NCBI GenBank assembly: GCA_018806915.1
Contig: JAGKQI010000054.1
Span: 62,001 to 126,000, forward strand
Source of the DNA: Phytophthora colocasiae
Lineage: Eukaryota; Oomycota; Peronosporomycetes; Peronosporales; Peronosporaceae
Length of the DNA: 64,000 bases
Direction: 5' to 3'
In this document: piece by piece, positions 10,073-22,457 of the stretch
Position numbering within the stretch: the first letter of the stretch is position 1
How the letters are laid out: each line of letters begins with the position of its first letter
The notes under the pieces: model-generated
Database searches by the model: none
What the model was told of the DNA's origin: nothing
Seen by the model: the letters and a program-made list of their open reading frames with translations, nothing else
Program-made: the position numbers and the translations under genes

Positions 10073-12589
10073 ATGCCACCTTCACCACAACAGCGAGTCA
10101 ACCCTGTACTTCGAAAGGTACGACTTGAACCTAAGCGCTTAAAGTCAATTCCGAGCTTTAGCGAGTCGAAGTTGGTTCTAGCTATTCAAACTCTGGACTC
10201 AACGTGGAAAAGAGCAGAACACCAACATAGCCCCACTACTGGTCAAGAAGAAGGTGAACATCTACTTTCGGGCCTACTTCGTCAATCGCTGTGTACGTTG
10301 CTAGAAATTGCAACTTGTTTTGACAAATCGGACGCAGGAAAGATATCTCAGCTGAAAACCGTTTGTACTGCTCGAGTACTGGGCTGTTTAAAGCGATTTG
10401 TGACGGGATACAACGAACAACCTTCATTTGGAGTATGTTGTGACCAAAAGTGCGAGCGACGGCTAGTTGACCTTGCGTTGCTAAACATTCTGTTTCGACT
10501 GTGTCGAGAACCGGAGATTGCTGGTAGCGTCGTCAAGGAAGGCTTACACAGTTTTCTCCTTAAAATGATTACAACAAGTGAAAGGCAGATGAAAATTGAC
10601 TTGGATTCGAATGAAGGCGAAGTACAAGACAGTCAAGACGAAATGGCCTTTGATCCCTTGGACCTCATGATAGCCATTGATCCATTTGATTGGTGCTACC
10701 AGCCTCTGTGTGCTCGCTTACTGAATGAAAATATCCACACGTTTTTCGTTCCGGTGGGTACTCGATCTTTAATCTACTTGCTTCGTGGCCACGCAATACC
10801 CACAGACGAAGTTTCAGAGTTCCAAGAGCAGCCACGCAAAAGGCTCAAACACCGAAAACTTCCCTCCATCTTTACTTTTCAAAAGACTGATGAAGCAAAG
10901 GAACATAAATCTGGAAGCAAGACAAATCAATTTAAACTCCCTTCGCTCTGCTGCGAACAAGTCTCACCACGTACAGAACAGCGCGAAATTCGTGCAATGT
11001 GGAGTTTGATACTGACCGACAATGCGAGGATCCATCTAGCGCTCCGATCTGTTGTTGCTCTTGGTGTCCATCTCCCTCGATCATCAGCAGAGTACAGATA
11101 TCTTATACGTGAAGGAGACTACATTCGTCGTGCTCTTATGGCGTGTAGTTTCGCGACATCCATGCTTGAGAATGATCTAACGTGGCCAAACCGGAACTTG
11201 TCGCGCGTGAAGGTGGAGCTATTGCCATTCCAGCTTATTGCTATCCAGAGAAGTGCGTTAAAACGCATAGCGTCTGCTGCTTCCTTACTTTTTACCGAAG
11301 AAGAGCCCAACAAGTTCAGTCCAAAACCAACTCGCGCAGTCACTCCGATCAAATTGACTAAGAGAAGCGATGCTCCACTATCCATTCAGCAACGGCTTCG
11401 TGCTGCCTCTGAGAATGCACATTCCGAGTTAGTAAACTGGGAAAACCGACAATTATTGCACCAGACCTCACAAATCGAGAGAAATCGCCAACGATTCGCA
11501 ATTCAGCAACTGTGTTGCAATATTGAAAGCCTGCGAGGTCATTTGGTGACTAGTTTGGGGGTTTTGTGCTCTGGACGACAGCATCCTAATCCGCAGCAGC
11601 CATTTTCTGAATGGATAAAGTCCCTACCAACCCTCGAAACGTTGGAAAAAGAGCGCCAGTATCAGCGGGAAATACGTCAACGTGAGATTCTCGAACAACA
11701 ATACCAGAAAGAAGTCCAGCGCCGGCATGAACGTGACGAGTGTCTGTTTATGCAGGCAAATGACCACAACGTTCCCGAAGAGAACGAGTTGACAAAACAA
11801 AAGCAAAAGCAGCAACAGTTTCTCAAAATGCAAGCTGAGATCCGTCAACTCGAAGAAAATGACAGTTCCAATGCTACACTTGATACAGCGTCAACTATGA
11901 AAGATAAACGAGCGATTCAAGAACGCCAACGCATGGTAGAACTTGAAAATGAAAGACGAGAACGACGGGAGTTGGAGAAAATGCGACGTGAAGATTTTTA
12001 CTACATTGAGCGAATTCTACAAGCAAAGGCGAAGGCGAAAGAAGAAGAAGAGAAGCGAGAAAAAAGTCGGGAGCTTCAGAAAAAATCCCTTGAAGAGCAG
12101 CAAAAGAAAATCGCACGAATGCGTTTACGAGATGAGGAGAAACGAATCGCCGAGCGAGAAACCAATGGGATGCGACTCGAAGATTTACTTGGCAGACAAA
12201 GGCGCTTCCGTGAGGTTGAGAGAGCCAAGGAGCAGGTGCAAAACGAATGGCGAGAGCTAAAAACAATGCGAACAGAGGAGCACGAGTGTAGATCTCGTTG
12301 GACACTGTGGGATCGCGCTTTAATGCAACAACAGCAGGAAGAACTGAAGCAACAAAGAGCTGAAGCCAGAAGATTGAAACGGCAGCAGCAGCGCGAAGAG
12401 AACCAAATGAAAGCTGCGTGGGTCGAGAGTTGGGATCACGACGGCAACAAATACTTCTACAATTCAATTTCAGGGGTATCACAATGGGAATCTCCTTTCT
12501 ACAGTAGAACTGTGCTGCTTCTTGTCTACCGGCTATTGCCATTTATTATACCATTGCAATCTACATACGAACAATGCGTATTTTACTGA
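10073..12589 (+). CDS. WW-domain coiled-coil protein of unknown function
   Basis: Single frame of 838 aa from ATG 10073. The first ~480 residues show no domain I recognise. Residues ~480-780 are an Arg/Glu/Gln-rich helix with almost no helix breakers, a long coiled coil. A WW domain follows at about residues 784-808: W, then DHDGNKYFYNSISG, then W and SP, with the spacing of a proline-motif binder. The hydrophobic tail after it (TVLLLVYRLLPFIIP) is odd for such a protein. It may be intron read-through: a gtagaa donor after CCTTTCTACA and a gttgcag acceptor near 12612 would give a different end. The true C-terminus is therefore uncertain. It lies between the GAF gene and adenylosuccinate lyase, all on the plus strand. 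Confidence 0.7.
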   Translation: MPPSPQQRVNPVLRKVRLEPKRLKSIPSFSESKLVLAIQTLDSTWKRAEHQHSPTTGQEEGEHLLSGLLRQSLCTLLEIATCFDKSDAGKISQLKTVCTARVLGCLKRFVTGYNEQPSFGVCCDQKCERRLVDLALLNILFRLCREPEIAGSVVKEGLHSFLLKMITTSERQMKIDLDSNEGEVQDSQDEMAFDPLDLMIAIDPFDWCYQPLCARLLNENIHTFFVPVGTRSLIYLLRGHAIPTDEVSEFQEQPRKRLKHRKLPSIFTFQKTDEAKEHKSGSKTNQFKLPSLCCEQVSPRTEQREIRAMWSLILTDNARIHLALRSVVALGVHLPRSSAEYRYLIREGDYIRRALMACSFATSMLENDLTWPNRNLSRVKVELLPFQLIAIQRSALKRIASAASLLFTEEEPNKFSPKPTRAVTPIKLTKRSDAPLSIQQRLRAASENAHSELVNWENRQLLHQTSQIERNRQRFAIQQLCCNIESLRGHLVTSLGVLCSGRQHPNPQQPFSEWIKSLPTLETLEKERQYQREIRQREILEQQYQKEVQRRHERDECLFMQANDHNVPEENELTKQKQKQQQFLKMQAEIRQLEENDSSNATLDTASTMKDKRAIQERQRMVELENERRERRELEKMRREDFYYIERILQAKAKAKEEEEKREKSRELQKKSLEEQQKKIARMRLRDEEKRIAERETNGMRLEDLLGRQRRFREVERAKEQVQNEWRELKTMRTEEHECRSRWTLWDRALMQQQQEELKQQRAEARRLKRQQQREENQMKAAWVESWDHDGNKYFYNSISGVSQWESPFYSRTVLLLVYRLLPFIIPLQSTYEQCVFY

Positions 12590-12828
12590 GTGGCTTTCTA
12601 ATTTGTTGCAGTATTCTTCTGCTATTTATCCTCTGAGGTTCTTCTTCGTCATTTTCTTATCGATCATTCTTCTTCTCAAGTAGTAGTCTCTTGCACCTTT
12701 TCTCGTATAAGTACGAATTGAGGTATTGACTTAATTTTTGTATGGATCCTTCCTAGTGGCCATCAATTGCCGTGTTCGTAGCCATTTTCAAAGACTCCAC
12801 CTCTTGTAGAAAGAAGCTCCTTCCAACA

Positions 12829-14440
12829 ATGGCCGAGCACAACCGCTATGAGCACCCGCTGGTGAGCCGTTATGCCACCAAGGAGATGAGTGAGATCTGG
12901 TCTCCGGACCGCAAGTTCTCCACGTGGCGTCAGCTGTGGCTGGCGCTGGCCACGTCCGAGAAGGAACTGGGTCTGGCCATTACGCAGGAGCAGCTGGACG
13001 CCATGGCCGCCCACTTGACCGACATCGACTATGAGTATGCGGCTGAGATGGAGAAGAAGTTCCGCCACGACGTTATGGCCCACGTGCACGCCTTCGGCAA
13101 GGAGGCACCTGTGGCTATGCCCATTATCCACTTGGGTGCTACCAGTTGCTACGTGGGTGACAACGCTGATATCATCCAGATCAAGCAGGGCCTGCAACTG
13201 ATCCAGCGCAAGATGGTCAAGGCCATGAAGGTGCTGTCGGACTTCGCTCTGGAGTACAAGGACATGCCCACCATGGGTTTCACGCACTTCCAGCCTGCGC
13301 AGCTTGTGACGGTTGGCAAGCGCGCCTCACTCTGGCTGCAGGACTTTTGGCTTGACTTCCAGCACCTGAATGAGCAGATCGATAGTTTGCCAATGCGCGG
13401 TGTGAAGGGCACTACGGGCACTCAGGCGAGTTTCCTCGACCTGTTCGAGGGCGACCACGAGAAGGTATGTGATTGTTATTTTTTGGCGTGTTTGTCCGGT
13501 GGTAAGCAGTTGAAGTTGGTGACTGACTAGATGGTGCTAAATGATATTAACAACAGGTCAAGAAGCTGAATGAGCTGGTGGCTGACAAGATGGGCTTCAA
13601 GAAGGTCATCCCCGTGTCTGGCCAGACGTACTCGCGCAAGATCGACTACTTCGTGCTGTCCATCCTGTCGGGCATCGCCCAGTCCGCCTACAAGATGGCT
13701 GGCGACATCCGTCTCCTCGCCAACATGAAGGAGATCGAGGAGCCGTTCGAGAAGAACCAGATCGGTTCCTCGGCCATGGCCTACAAGCGCAACCCCATGC
13801 GTTCGGAGCGTATCTGCAGTCTGGCGCGTTACGTGATTTCGCTGACGGACAACGGAGCACAGACGCACGCTGCTCAGTGGTTCGAGCGCACGCTCGATGA
13901 CTCGGCTAACCGGTGCGTTATATCTTACAACTCAATATCTTGATTTAAAGGTGTGTTGCTGACAACTCCTCTTTGTTATTCATCGACAGTCGTATGGTGC
14001 TGCCGGAGGCTTTCCTCGCCACGGATGTCATCCTGAACCTGATCACCAACGTGTCGGACGGTCTGCAAGTGTGGCCTAACGTGATCAAGGCTCACATCAA
14101 GGCAGAGTTGCCGTTCATGGCCACGGAGAACATCCTGATGGCCTGCGTCAAGGCTGGTGGTGACCGTCAGGAGCTGCACGAGGCTATCCGCACTCACTCG
14201 ATGGAGGCTGGCAAGCGTGTCAAGGTGGAAGGTGCCGCCAACGATCTGCTGGAGCGTATTGCTGCTGACCCACTGTTCAAGGCTGTGCACGACCACATGG
14301 ACGCACTACTGGACCCTTCGCTTTTCATCGGCCGCTGCCCGCAGCAGGTGGAAGAGTTCATCGGCGAGGAGATCACTCCTATTCTCAAGGAACACGCAAA
14401 GCTCCTTGAGGTGGAAAACGTCGACGGCATCAACGTTTAA
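12829..14440 (+). CDS. Adenylosuccinate lyase
   Basis: Exons 12829..13464, 13557..13912 and 13990..14440 sum to 1443 bases, 480 aa. The enzyme splits adenylosuccinate to AMP plus fumarate, and SAICAR to AICAR plus fumarate, in purine synthesis. The fumarase/aspartase-superfamily signature is present as [15 protein letters not shown], the form typical of adenylosuccinate lyase. Other active-site segments visible are [24 protein letters not shown] and QTYSRKIDY. Length and the animal-like sequence ([15 protein letters not shown] at the start) match eukaryotic ADSL of about 480 residues. ATG 12829 is preferred because it begins right before this conserved start; an in-frame codon at 12772 is only upstream sequence. 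GC-rich third positions suggest high expression. Confidence 0.95.
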
Positions 14441-14668
14441 TTGACTGAAAACCACCTCTCACGATGAACCGGTAGTCAAGACACTTACAGTTAACACATG
14501 AATGTCATTACCATCGATTCCTCAAAAACCTCAATTCCCTTAACTTATTATGCAGTAACATAGTTTCACCAAAAACGTTTTATGCGTTTATTAAGGAATG
14601 GTACACTGTACCCATCAGTCCCAAGCCTCCACTTTTTCGCCCAGAACCGCTCTCCACATACTCACGCC

Positions 14669-17600
14669 ATGTCAAGCAGCTCGTCCAGTGGCTACTCGGA
14701 CGAAGACGCGGAGACGTCGGCGCCCAGCGCCCCAGTGGCCCCTTCGGCCTCTCAGTTGGGTCAAGTGTTAGAGTTAGCGCAGATCTGCTCCTTCTGCACC
14801 ACATTTCGTGTGCCATTGCGTCTACCAAGCTTCTCTCGAACGGTAAGCGTCGGTTAGACATCCCAAAGGCTCTAAAGCCCAGGGGGGGCTTCTAGGACGG
14901 ATCTTGAGCCCTAGAAGACGCGGGGGAGGTGCAAAGATGGCTGCATATGCCTCTGGATCTCCACGACACGCCCGTATCCTCTACACTTGAGATTTGTATG
15001 CAGAATCCCCCCTCGACCCCAATGCTCATCACTTGTGTCATACCTGTTTTTGTCGATTCCAGGAGCTCCAGGAAGCCATTCTGACTGCTTCCAACTGCGA
15101 TAGAACCTATGTACGTGAACGGAAATGGTGTTGATGTGTATGGTCGTGCGGTGGTGATTCTAACGACGTGATTTACGTTTTGGTGGTCCCCCAGGTGGAA
15201 TTGTTGGCGGAATTGCACTTCAAGTTGGCGCGTGAGCACCCGACGGCCAAAATGGAGAAAATGTGCGTGGGTTATTGTTCCCCATTGGTGACGAGGCTTC
15301 ACAGCCACCGGTTGCGCCTACAGACTTACTTATGAGTTTTCGAGTGCTTTCACAGGGTGCAAGACTGGGAAAAGACTTTGGCTCGGAAACTGCAGGAAAA
15401 CTGGCGGAAAGACTTCACGGCTAATCCGATGGGCGGCCGCATAACGTATGCAGACTTGACGGTGTTCGAAAGGGTCAGTACTGTATTTGTATTGTTCTGG
15501 GGGACAGATTGGAGGCTGAGCTAACGTTAACTTGGTTGATAGGTGAAAATCCTGGAAGCGTTGTGCAACTGGAAACTAGACACGTGCACCGAGATTCACA
15601 AGCATATTGCGACGTTGCAGAAGGAAAACGACGTGGAGGGCATCAACCGATTGGTAAGGAGGAGGAATTTGAGATGGAAAATTGTTCCAAATATCTGACA
15701 TGGGTGATATCGTAACAGCGTGCAGGGGAGATTGGAACTGATGATAAGGGCGTGTCGTATTGGTATTTCGACGACGAGTGTTGGATATATGCTGAAGATA
15801 AGCCTCAGTGGCAACTCGAAGAACGGTACGGTATTGTATTGAATTTGCTTTTAAATTGCACACGTTGTCTAACTACTAATGCACTTCGCTCATTAGAAAA
15901 CCATCATATATGGTGGAGTTTGCAAACGCTAAAAGAATCCGGCTATCTATTAATTTTGACCCTGAACATGATTCGTCGGCCCCACCTCTCCGATTGGCTG
16001 TAAAATCAGTGGCGTTTGCTGATGAAATCAAAGAAGAAAAGAAGTTGAAGAAGGAGGAGACTATGGTGCAAAGCTCAACTAAGGCAAAGGTAGAAGTTGA
16101 TAATGGTTCTTCTGACTTGGTAAAACCGGACATAAATCAAGTGAAAGCCGAAGTGGAGAAGACGGAGAAAGTGGAGACAACTTTGTCGTCATTGGCTAAG
16201 GAATCCCATGCTACTACTGTTGAAACTGTGGCAGTTGTGAAAAAGGAGTCGTCGACCGTAGTGGAGACGGCTACCGTTGAGAAAATGAACATGAGTGCAT
16301 CTAAATCTCCGTCAAAAGAAGATCGGTCGCTCCAGTCAAATGGATTTATGGCGAAGCAGGATGGAGGCAGCGCAAACTACGAGGCAAACACTGATGCTAG
16401 CATGGCGACAGATCGAATTGCATCCTCAGTTGAAGTGCAAAAAGTAAAGGATGCATCGCCAGTAAACGCTGGAGCTGGATCGCCAGGGAAAGTTAATGAC
16501 ACTTCGGGCGACCATAGTCACGCAACTGTAGTGACCATGGTGGGCTCCAAGAAACGTACAATTATTGACGATGACAGCAGCGATAGTGATGCTGAGTTCC
16601 CAAAGTTAAACAGGGATAGTGCGATGGAACACCAGGCGTCTTCATCTCCCCCACCAAGGAAAAAGCGCAAAGCAAGCAGTGAGAAAAGCACAAGTGCTGC
16701 TGAATTGGATATCAAGTCAAATAACGATGATCTGACTAAGTCCATTAGTGCGAAAGTGAATGAGACGACAGTCCTTTCATCCCAAAGCGAATCTGTGACA
16801 ACAAACGCCAAAGATGAAAACTCGTTAGTGTGTAAATCCGAATCGATGGCTGTTCAAGAAACGAGTTCGTCATCCAAGAACGCGGACGTTGAAGCAGCAA
16901 ATGGCACAATAGCGAATGTTTTAAGTGTACCCGAAGAAGACACCCAAGTGAAGACAACGAACGGAGAAAACAGTACAACTGATGCATCGACGACTGATAA
17001 TATCGCAAGTGTGGTGAAAACATCAGGCCCTGATTCAAAGTCGCCGACAGACCCAACTGCAGCGCTAGAATCATTCGATATTACCTGTGAGAGCTGCAAG
17101 AAATGCTATGACATGAGATACGTTGATCCTCCGTTGGCGGAGCGGCCAACCGACGAGTGGAGGTGTTTTGAGTGTCTTGTGAATGATGCTCGCGGATGGC
17201 CGCGTCGACGGAAATCCACTCCTAGGGAACCTTTTTCTCCTCGCACTGAAGAATCTTCGACGAGGAGACGAAGTTCATCATCAAAATCTCGCAGTGGGTC
17301 GTCATCCTCTAAGAAGTCAAAGAAAAGCTCGAGCAAAAGTCGTTCCAGTTCGTCTTCAAAGAAGAAAAGTAGCCACAGTAGCTCCTCCAAGCGAAAATCG
17401 TCCAGTAGTTCCAGCAAAAAGTCTTCATCTTCGTCATCAAAGAAGCACAAGAAGCGCAAATCGTCATCGTCTTCACACCACCATCATAGCAGCAGCCACG
17501 GGCACCACCGGAGGCGGCACCACAGCCATTACCATCACGCGGAGTTTGCAAAACTTGTCACGCTGCTTCGTGAGCGGAAAGAGCAGCGTCTTGGAGTTGA

Positions 17601-19730
17601 AGAAGCTCGGATAAAGGGAAGCCTACAAACGGTTTACGACGAAGGCCCTCAAGGTTGGCGTGTGGTAAGCTCGACATTGGACGATTTACGAACGCTGATC
17701 GAAGCTCTATCAGGCGGATCCCTCGAGCAGGATCGGTTAAGGGGGCGTCTTATAGTGATCATGAAGGACCAGGAGAAACTGGAGGAGCAGCGCCGCAAAC
17801 AGCAAGAGCTTGCGTGGAATATTCTTCCGCGACGGCAATCGTCTCGTATCGCAATCGGTAGAATGAAGAATCAATCTACTCAAGATTCAGGGGTAAGTCA
17901 TCATAGTACTTGGCAAAATTGACGAATGCTAATAGTCTTTTTCATGTAGGCGGAGGATATGGATTCTGACGATGTTGAGAGCCGACGTCCAGGCTTGCGC
18001 TCAAGAAGATCCCACTCTGATGGCGTCGATGACAACCAAAAGCATGATCGGTAAGTTTTGCAGATGATTACACTCAATATACTGGTACTGATTGATTTTC
18101 TTTACCTTTGTGGCTGGCAGAGCATGGAGGGCTCGTCGGCGGCATCAATTTTCCGATGATGAAATGGATCTTGATAATGAAGAGGAGGAAGTGGATAGCA
18201 ATGGAGTTGCAGTGCCTACTCCTGGAAATTGGATCGACTGGTCATTGATAAAGGTGTGTTTGTGTTTCCAACTCTACTGACAATTCCTGGTCACTCACAA
18301 AATGTATTTTTTTGCTGTAGGGCAACGATCGCCGTCTATCGACAGTTTGCCAGGCACTTATCAGCCGGCTTTTGAAGGAAGAATCTGCGGTTAGTTCTTG
18401 CGAATTTACGTCTTCTTATCTGCTTGCTAACCAATTTATATCAACAGGATCTCTTCTCCCGACCAGTTGATCCAGAGCTGGATGGTTGTCCGAATTACTT
18501 GTCTGTGATCGCCCATCCGATGGATCTTGGCACAATTCGATCGCGTGTCGAGGCCAGCTTTTATCGGGTACGATGCCCGACTTTTTCGAAGTATGCCAAA
18601 AGCTAACTTGATATTTGTGCTGTTAGAAATGGGAATTATTTAAGAAGGACGTTGAACTGGTGTGGCAGAATTGCCGTTCTTACAACGCTCCTGACACGTT
18701 GGTAGTGCAGTTCGCCGGTTTGCTCTCGAAGCTATCGCGCTCTATGTACATCGCTGCAGAGAAGAAAGGTGTGGATGGTATGAAAGACAAGAGCGGAAGT
18801 GATGGCAGTGAAAACGACAGCATGAGCGATGCGAGTAAAGCAGAGTCTCGTAGCAGCGTTAACAAAGCATGGACGGAAAGCAGCGGTTCAGACAGCAGTG
18901 ACTCTAGCGATGCCAACTCTTCTTCTGACGACAGCGATGATGACTTAGGTAGTCGCAAGCGAACATCGACACGAACGTCATCCAAGAAGCCGCAGACTCG
19001 CTCGCGATCTTCTAGGTCAAGTCGTACCAGGAGTCCAGCAAAATCGCGAAGCAGCCGCAATACCCGAAGTCGTTCGTCGAGGAAACGCCCAGCGCCCACT
19101 TCAAGCAGCGGGGAATCGTCAGCTTTTGAAAACGAGGTAGTTTCTCCTCGTAAGAGCCGACAACCAGCTCGAGGAACATCTTCCAAGGTGGATGAAAAAG
19201 TGGATCCTCCTACTGAGGATGAAGACTCTAGTGATAATAACGCCAAGAACCATCCCCCTCCACCGCAGAATGGGACCCCGTCATCTTCTCCGCCGCCCCC
19301 TCCTCCACCTCAAGCGGCTCAAAAGCGCTCGAAGCCTCGTCTCATCATTAGCGACAGTTCCAGCTCTGACGACAGCTCCGACAGCAACTCTTCTTCTGGT
19401 TCATCCTCCGATTCGGATGATTCAGACAGCGATGCTGCTCCTGTGAATAAACCGCCTCCGCCATCTACAGCTGAAGAAGCTCCTGCCCCTCCACCGCCGT
19501 CACCGTCACCGCCTCCGCCTACTGCGTCACCTGAGGACAGGAAGCCTCCTTCGCGATCACCAGGCCAGAAAACCAAGACGACAGCTGCCAGTACAGGAAA
19601 GAAGACGTCCAAGGCTGGTGCTTCTTCCAGCTACACACCGCTACTGAACTCGTATCTGTCGCCCTCCTCTTCTTCGTCATCCGACTTTTCTTCCGGTGAC
19701 AGCGACTCCAGTGATAGTGATAGCGATTGA
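14669..19730 (+). CDS. Chromatin protein with DDT/WHIM region, PHD-like zinc motif and bromodomain
   Basis: Twelve exons: 14669..14842, 15063..15110, 15195..15262, 15356..15473, 15543..15653, 15719..15825, 15897..17892, 17950..18050, 18121..18253, 18321..18389, 18448..18567, 18627..19730. Total 4149 bases, 1382 aa. Residues ~30-210 form a DDT plus WHIM-like region (QICSFCTTFRVPLRLPSFS; later YADLTVFERVKILEALCNWKLD; VSYWYFDDECWIYAED), as in ISWI-associated factors of the BPTF/CECR2/RSF1 type. Around residue 603 there is a cysteine motif (CESCKKC, then DEWRCFEC) resembling half a PHD finger. A Lys/Ser/His-rich stretch follows. The bromodomain spans ~955-1060 (HPMDLGTIRSRV; CRSYNAPDT, with the acetyl-lysine-binding Asn). 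The tail is acidic/Ser-rich with proline runs. Likely an acetyl-histone-reading subunit of a remodelling complex (inferred). Confidence 0.82.
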
Positions 19731-19859
19731 GCGTGATACGAGTAGATGTACAGGGATCCTGACGGACAACCTGCGCAAGTTTGTGCGTAATTTTGACGAG
19801 CATCGCAATAAATAAAGAGATTTGCTGTGAGATTCATTCACAGTGGCAGTCACCACCAT

Positions 19860-22457
19860 TTACCAGAAGTAGAGCACGTACAGTAAGAGCACGAAAGCTG
19901 CGAGATAACTCAAGTTGACCTTACTAGCCAGGAAGCGGAAGTTAAAGCGGAACCGCACGAATGGACTGGCAGGATCCACCTCTAGGTTGTCCTCAAGACG
20001 CTTGCCATTGTATGGGTTCACAAACCCGAACTGGTCGTTAAGCCATGTCGAGAGCTTGTACGACAATCGAACCAGCCATACCACCTCATACGAGCAAATC
20101 GGACTGAGCATCGGGTCACCAATGTACTCTGCTGTGTCAGGAGAGCACAACCGCATTCCATGCTGCAGCTGAAAAACTCCCTCGCGAGAAAGCAAGTGCG
20201 GCAGGTTCTTGTCACGACTTGGAGCAAACGACTCCAGACCGCCACTTGTAGCAGCAGACGATGAACGCGAGTGAGCCGTTGAGGCTACATAAGCATCTGA
20301 AATCTCGAATACTCGTCGCAACATCCGACTCATACGCTGTACTTGCTCGGCCACTTTGTCGACAGTCTTTGTGCTCGAAGCACGGAACACAGCGCTCACA
20401 TTCTGATACAAGTCTGCGGGAGAATGGACAGAGGGCGTCGAGGCTGTGGCAGCGGAGGCTGCAGCAGCTGCCCAAAGCTTGTCGAAGAGACGCTCAGCGT
20501 CGCGGTGGAAGCTGTCGTGCAGCGGGACGGGCGTGCATTCAATTCCCAGGGACTTGCAGTAGAACGTTAGTACGTGCGCTTGGGTAGCAGTTAGCGCGTC
20601 ACTAGTAGACTTGGTCTTGGATGAAGAACTGAAGCTGCCGCTGCGAGCTCGCGTAAAGGTTGAACCGCGGTTGAAGCTGAACGGCATGGCAAATGGCTGG
20701 GACTTCTCCAAATGAAGTGATGCTCGACGCAGGAGTGCCAATAAATCCGAGTTATACACGCTCAACACACGGTCGACAATCTGCAAGTTACGCTCATCAC
20801 CTGTGGAAAAGTCCAGCTCCTTCGCGCGCTCCACAAAAGCACCGAGCAACGTGGTGTAGAAGTGGTAATTAGCCAACACGTAGCTTTCCCACACCGATGT
20901 GTATCCTGAGAGTTTATCTTGGTCTGGTGCCGTTCCTGAGACTGCTGCGGTTGGATCCTTCGAGTCTATCCAAAAGCGACAATGCCACGGTTGGATATAC
21001 GCGAGCCAAACGTCCGTAATCGCCAGGAACGCGGTAGGTGAGAGTCCAATGGGGGCACGAGAGAACACGAGCCGGAAGAACGCGTAAAGCGGAGGTCGCA
21101 TCATTGTGACGCTACGACTTAAGTATACCCCACCACTGCCCACAACCATGCCACCTGCACCACTCTGAGATCCATTCGAGTCTTCCGCCAATGGAGCTGG
21201 AAAAAAAGAGTCTGAGAGCAGGTGGATAATAGTCAACAGCAGGGAGCTCAGCAGATCGTCCGAAGGGGCCATATAACTAGTAGATGTGTAGACTGAAGCG
21301 AATGGGCTAACCATCATGTTACCAGGAGGTGGCGGGCGGAAAACTCCAGGAGCTGTCGTCGAGGCACCAACGGGTTCATCTGAGAACGAAATAAGGTTCT
21401 GTCGAAGCCAGAACTCGATCAAAATGTGGAGGAACAAGTTTGAGTCCTTGAGTAATTTACCGTGGAAACGGCTTTTGACTCCGCGGTTCGTGTCTGGCAA
21501 GAAAGCACGCAAATATTGCAGCAACAGCACGTTGTACGGGTTGCCTCTCGTCAGCGCTGTTACTCCATCCTTCACGTACATTCTCCAGCTAGACTGACGC
21601 GTCTTAGCAGCTGCCGACACTGACGACGAAGCTTTCGAAGTCGCTGGACTCGATCCCAAAGCTCCGGGGGTCGTGGACGTCGAAGAAGTTGTAGATCCAC
21701 TGGGATGCGAAGAAGAGGCTGGATGCCGCAAAAAGTAGAACAGATAGAGCTCCGTGATAGACACCAAGAGCTCCGGACTGCGTAGGTCCAGACGTTGCTT
21801 AGCTAGAGGCTTGTGCAGCAGCTGAGTGAAAAGTAGACTGGCGCCCCGTCCACTGACAATAGTCATCTTGCTCTGTTCCGGTAGCATATCCACCGCGAGT
21901 TTAAACTCTACCGGATGCGCCACTCGGAACAGGAACTGGAACACTGAACCGTCCTCAGATCGCACTCCACCGCCCAATAACTTGACAATTGCACGCCCAC
22001 TGACCGTCAGAGAGGCCAGGAACTCCTCCACGTCGTCTTCATCAGTAGCGACACCCGCTAAAACTCGTTCCCTTCTCTGTTCTGCACGTTTCTTAGCTGC
22101 TAAAGCTGCGGCGGAGCCTGGAGCAGGCAGTACACCCACTCCAGCGCTGTAGTCGAGCCATCCCCCATCCTTCTGCTTAGACAAAGTGTCAATACCGAAC
22201 ACGCGGTCCAGGAGCTGGTTGAAGCGCTCGTAGAAGACGCTGCGTAGCTGTGCGGACTGCCGTTTGGCTGCAGAACCGGCTGATAAACTGGCCTGAGTCT
22301 CAGACGCTAAATATCGACGTAAAGCCTCCGCCACAGTCGCCACATCGTAGGAACCAAGTGCACGCTCAAAATCTGCATCTGATTCGCTAAATGTTAAGGC
22401 GGAGGAGGCAGCTGGGGCCGCGCTGGAGCTGCTCGAAGAGGAGGAAGAGCGCTGCAT
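19860..22457 (-). CDS. SMPD4-like protein (neutral sphingomyelinase 3 family)
   Basis: Single frame of 865 aa from ATG 22457 (MQRSSSSSSS). SMPD4 is a membrane-anchored protein of the ER and nuclear envelope reported to hydrolyse sphingomyelin. Recognition comes from the SMPD4 order of conserved blocks: FLAITDVWLAYIQPWHCRF in the middle; RMLRRVFEISDAYV and RDKNLPHLLSREGVFQLQHG near the end; then GDPMLSPICSYEVVWLVRL, which matches human GDPELQPIRSYEIASLVR. A single C-terminal hydrophobic segment (YLAAFVLLLYVLYFW) ends the protein, shorter than the hydrophobic tail of the human protein. Several Ser/Ala-rich linkers are oomycete-specific. It converges on the bromodomain gene with 129 bp between stops, and the CorA copy 2 stop lies 92 bp upstream of its start. 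Confidence 0.8.
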   Translation of the reverse strand: MQRSSSSSSSSSAAPAASSALTFSESDADFERALGSYDVATVAEALRRYLASETQASLSAGSAAKRQSAQLRSVFYERFNQLLDRVFGIDTLSKQKDGGWLDYSAGVGVLPAPGSAAALAAKKRAEQRRERVLAGVATDEDDVEEFLASLTVSGRAIVKLLGGGVRSEDGSVFQFLFRVAHPVEFKLAVDMLPEQSKMTIVSGRGASLLFTQLLHKPLAKQRLDLRSPELLVSITELYLFYFLRHPASSSHPSGSTTSSTSTTPGALGSSPATSKASSSVSAAAKTRQSSWRMYVKDGVTALTRGNPYNVLLLQYLRAFLPDTNRGVKSRFHGKLLKDSNLFLHILIEFWLRQNLISFSDEPVGASTTAPGVFRPPPPGNMMVSPFASVYTSTSYMAPSDDLLSSLLLTIIHLLSDSFFPAPLAEDSNGSQSGAGGMVVGSGGVYLSRSVTMMRPPLYAFFRLVFSRAPIGLSPTAFLAITDVWLAYIQPWHCRFWIDSKDPTAAVSGTAPDQDKLSGYTSVWESYVLANYHFYTTLLGAFVERAKELDFSTGDERNLQIVDRVLSVYNSDLLALLRRASLHLEKSQPFAMPFSFNRGSTFTRARSGSFSSSSKTKSTSDALTATQAHVLTFYCKSLGIECTPVPLHDSFHRDAERLFDKLWAAAAASAATASTPSVHSPADLYQNVSAVFRASSTKTVDKVAEQVQRMSRMLRRVFEISDAYVASTAHSRSSSAATSGGLESFAPSRDKNLPHLLSREGVFQLQHGMRLCSPDTAEYIGDPMLSPICSYEVVWLVRLSYKLSTWLNDQFGFVNPYNGKRLEDNLEVDPASPFVRFRFNFRFLASKVNLSYLAAFVLLLYVLYFW

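Noticed and set aside
18660..19730. Separate gene for the Ser/Pro-rich acidic region
   Set aside because: The splice from the preceding bromodomain exon keeps phase, so it is the tail of the DDT-bromodomain protein.
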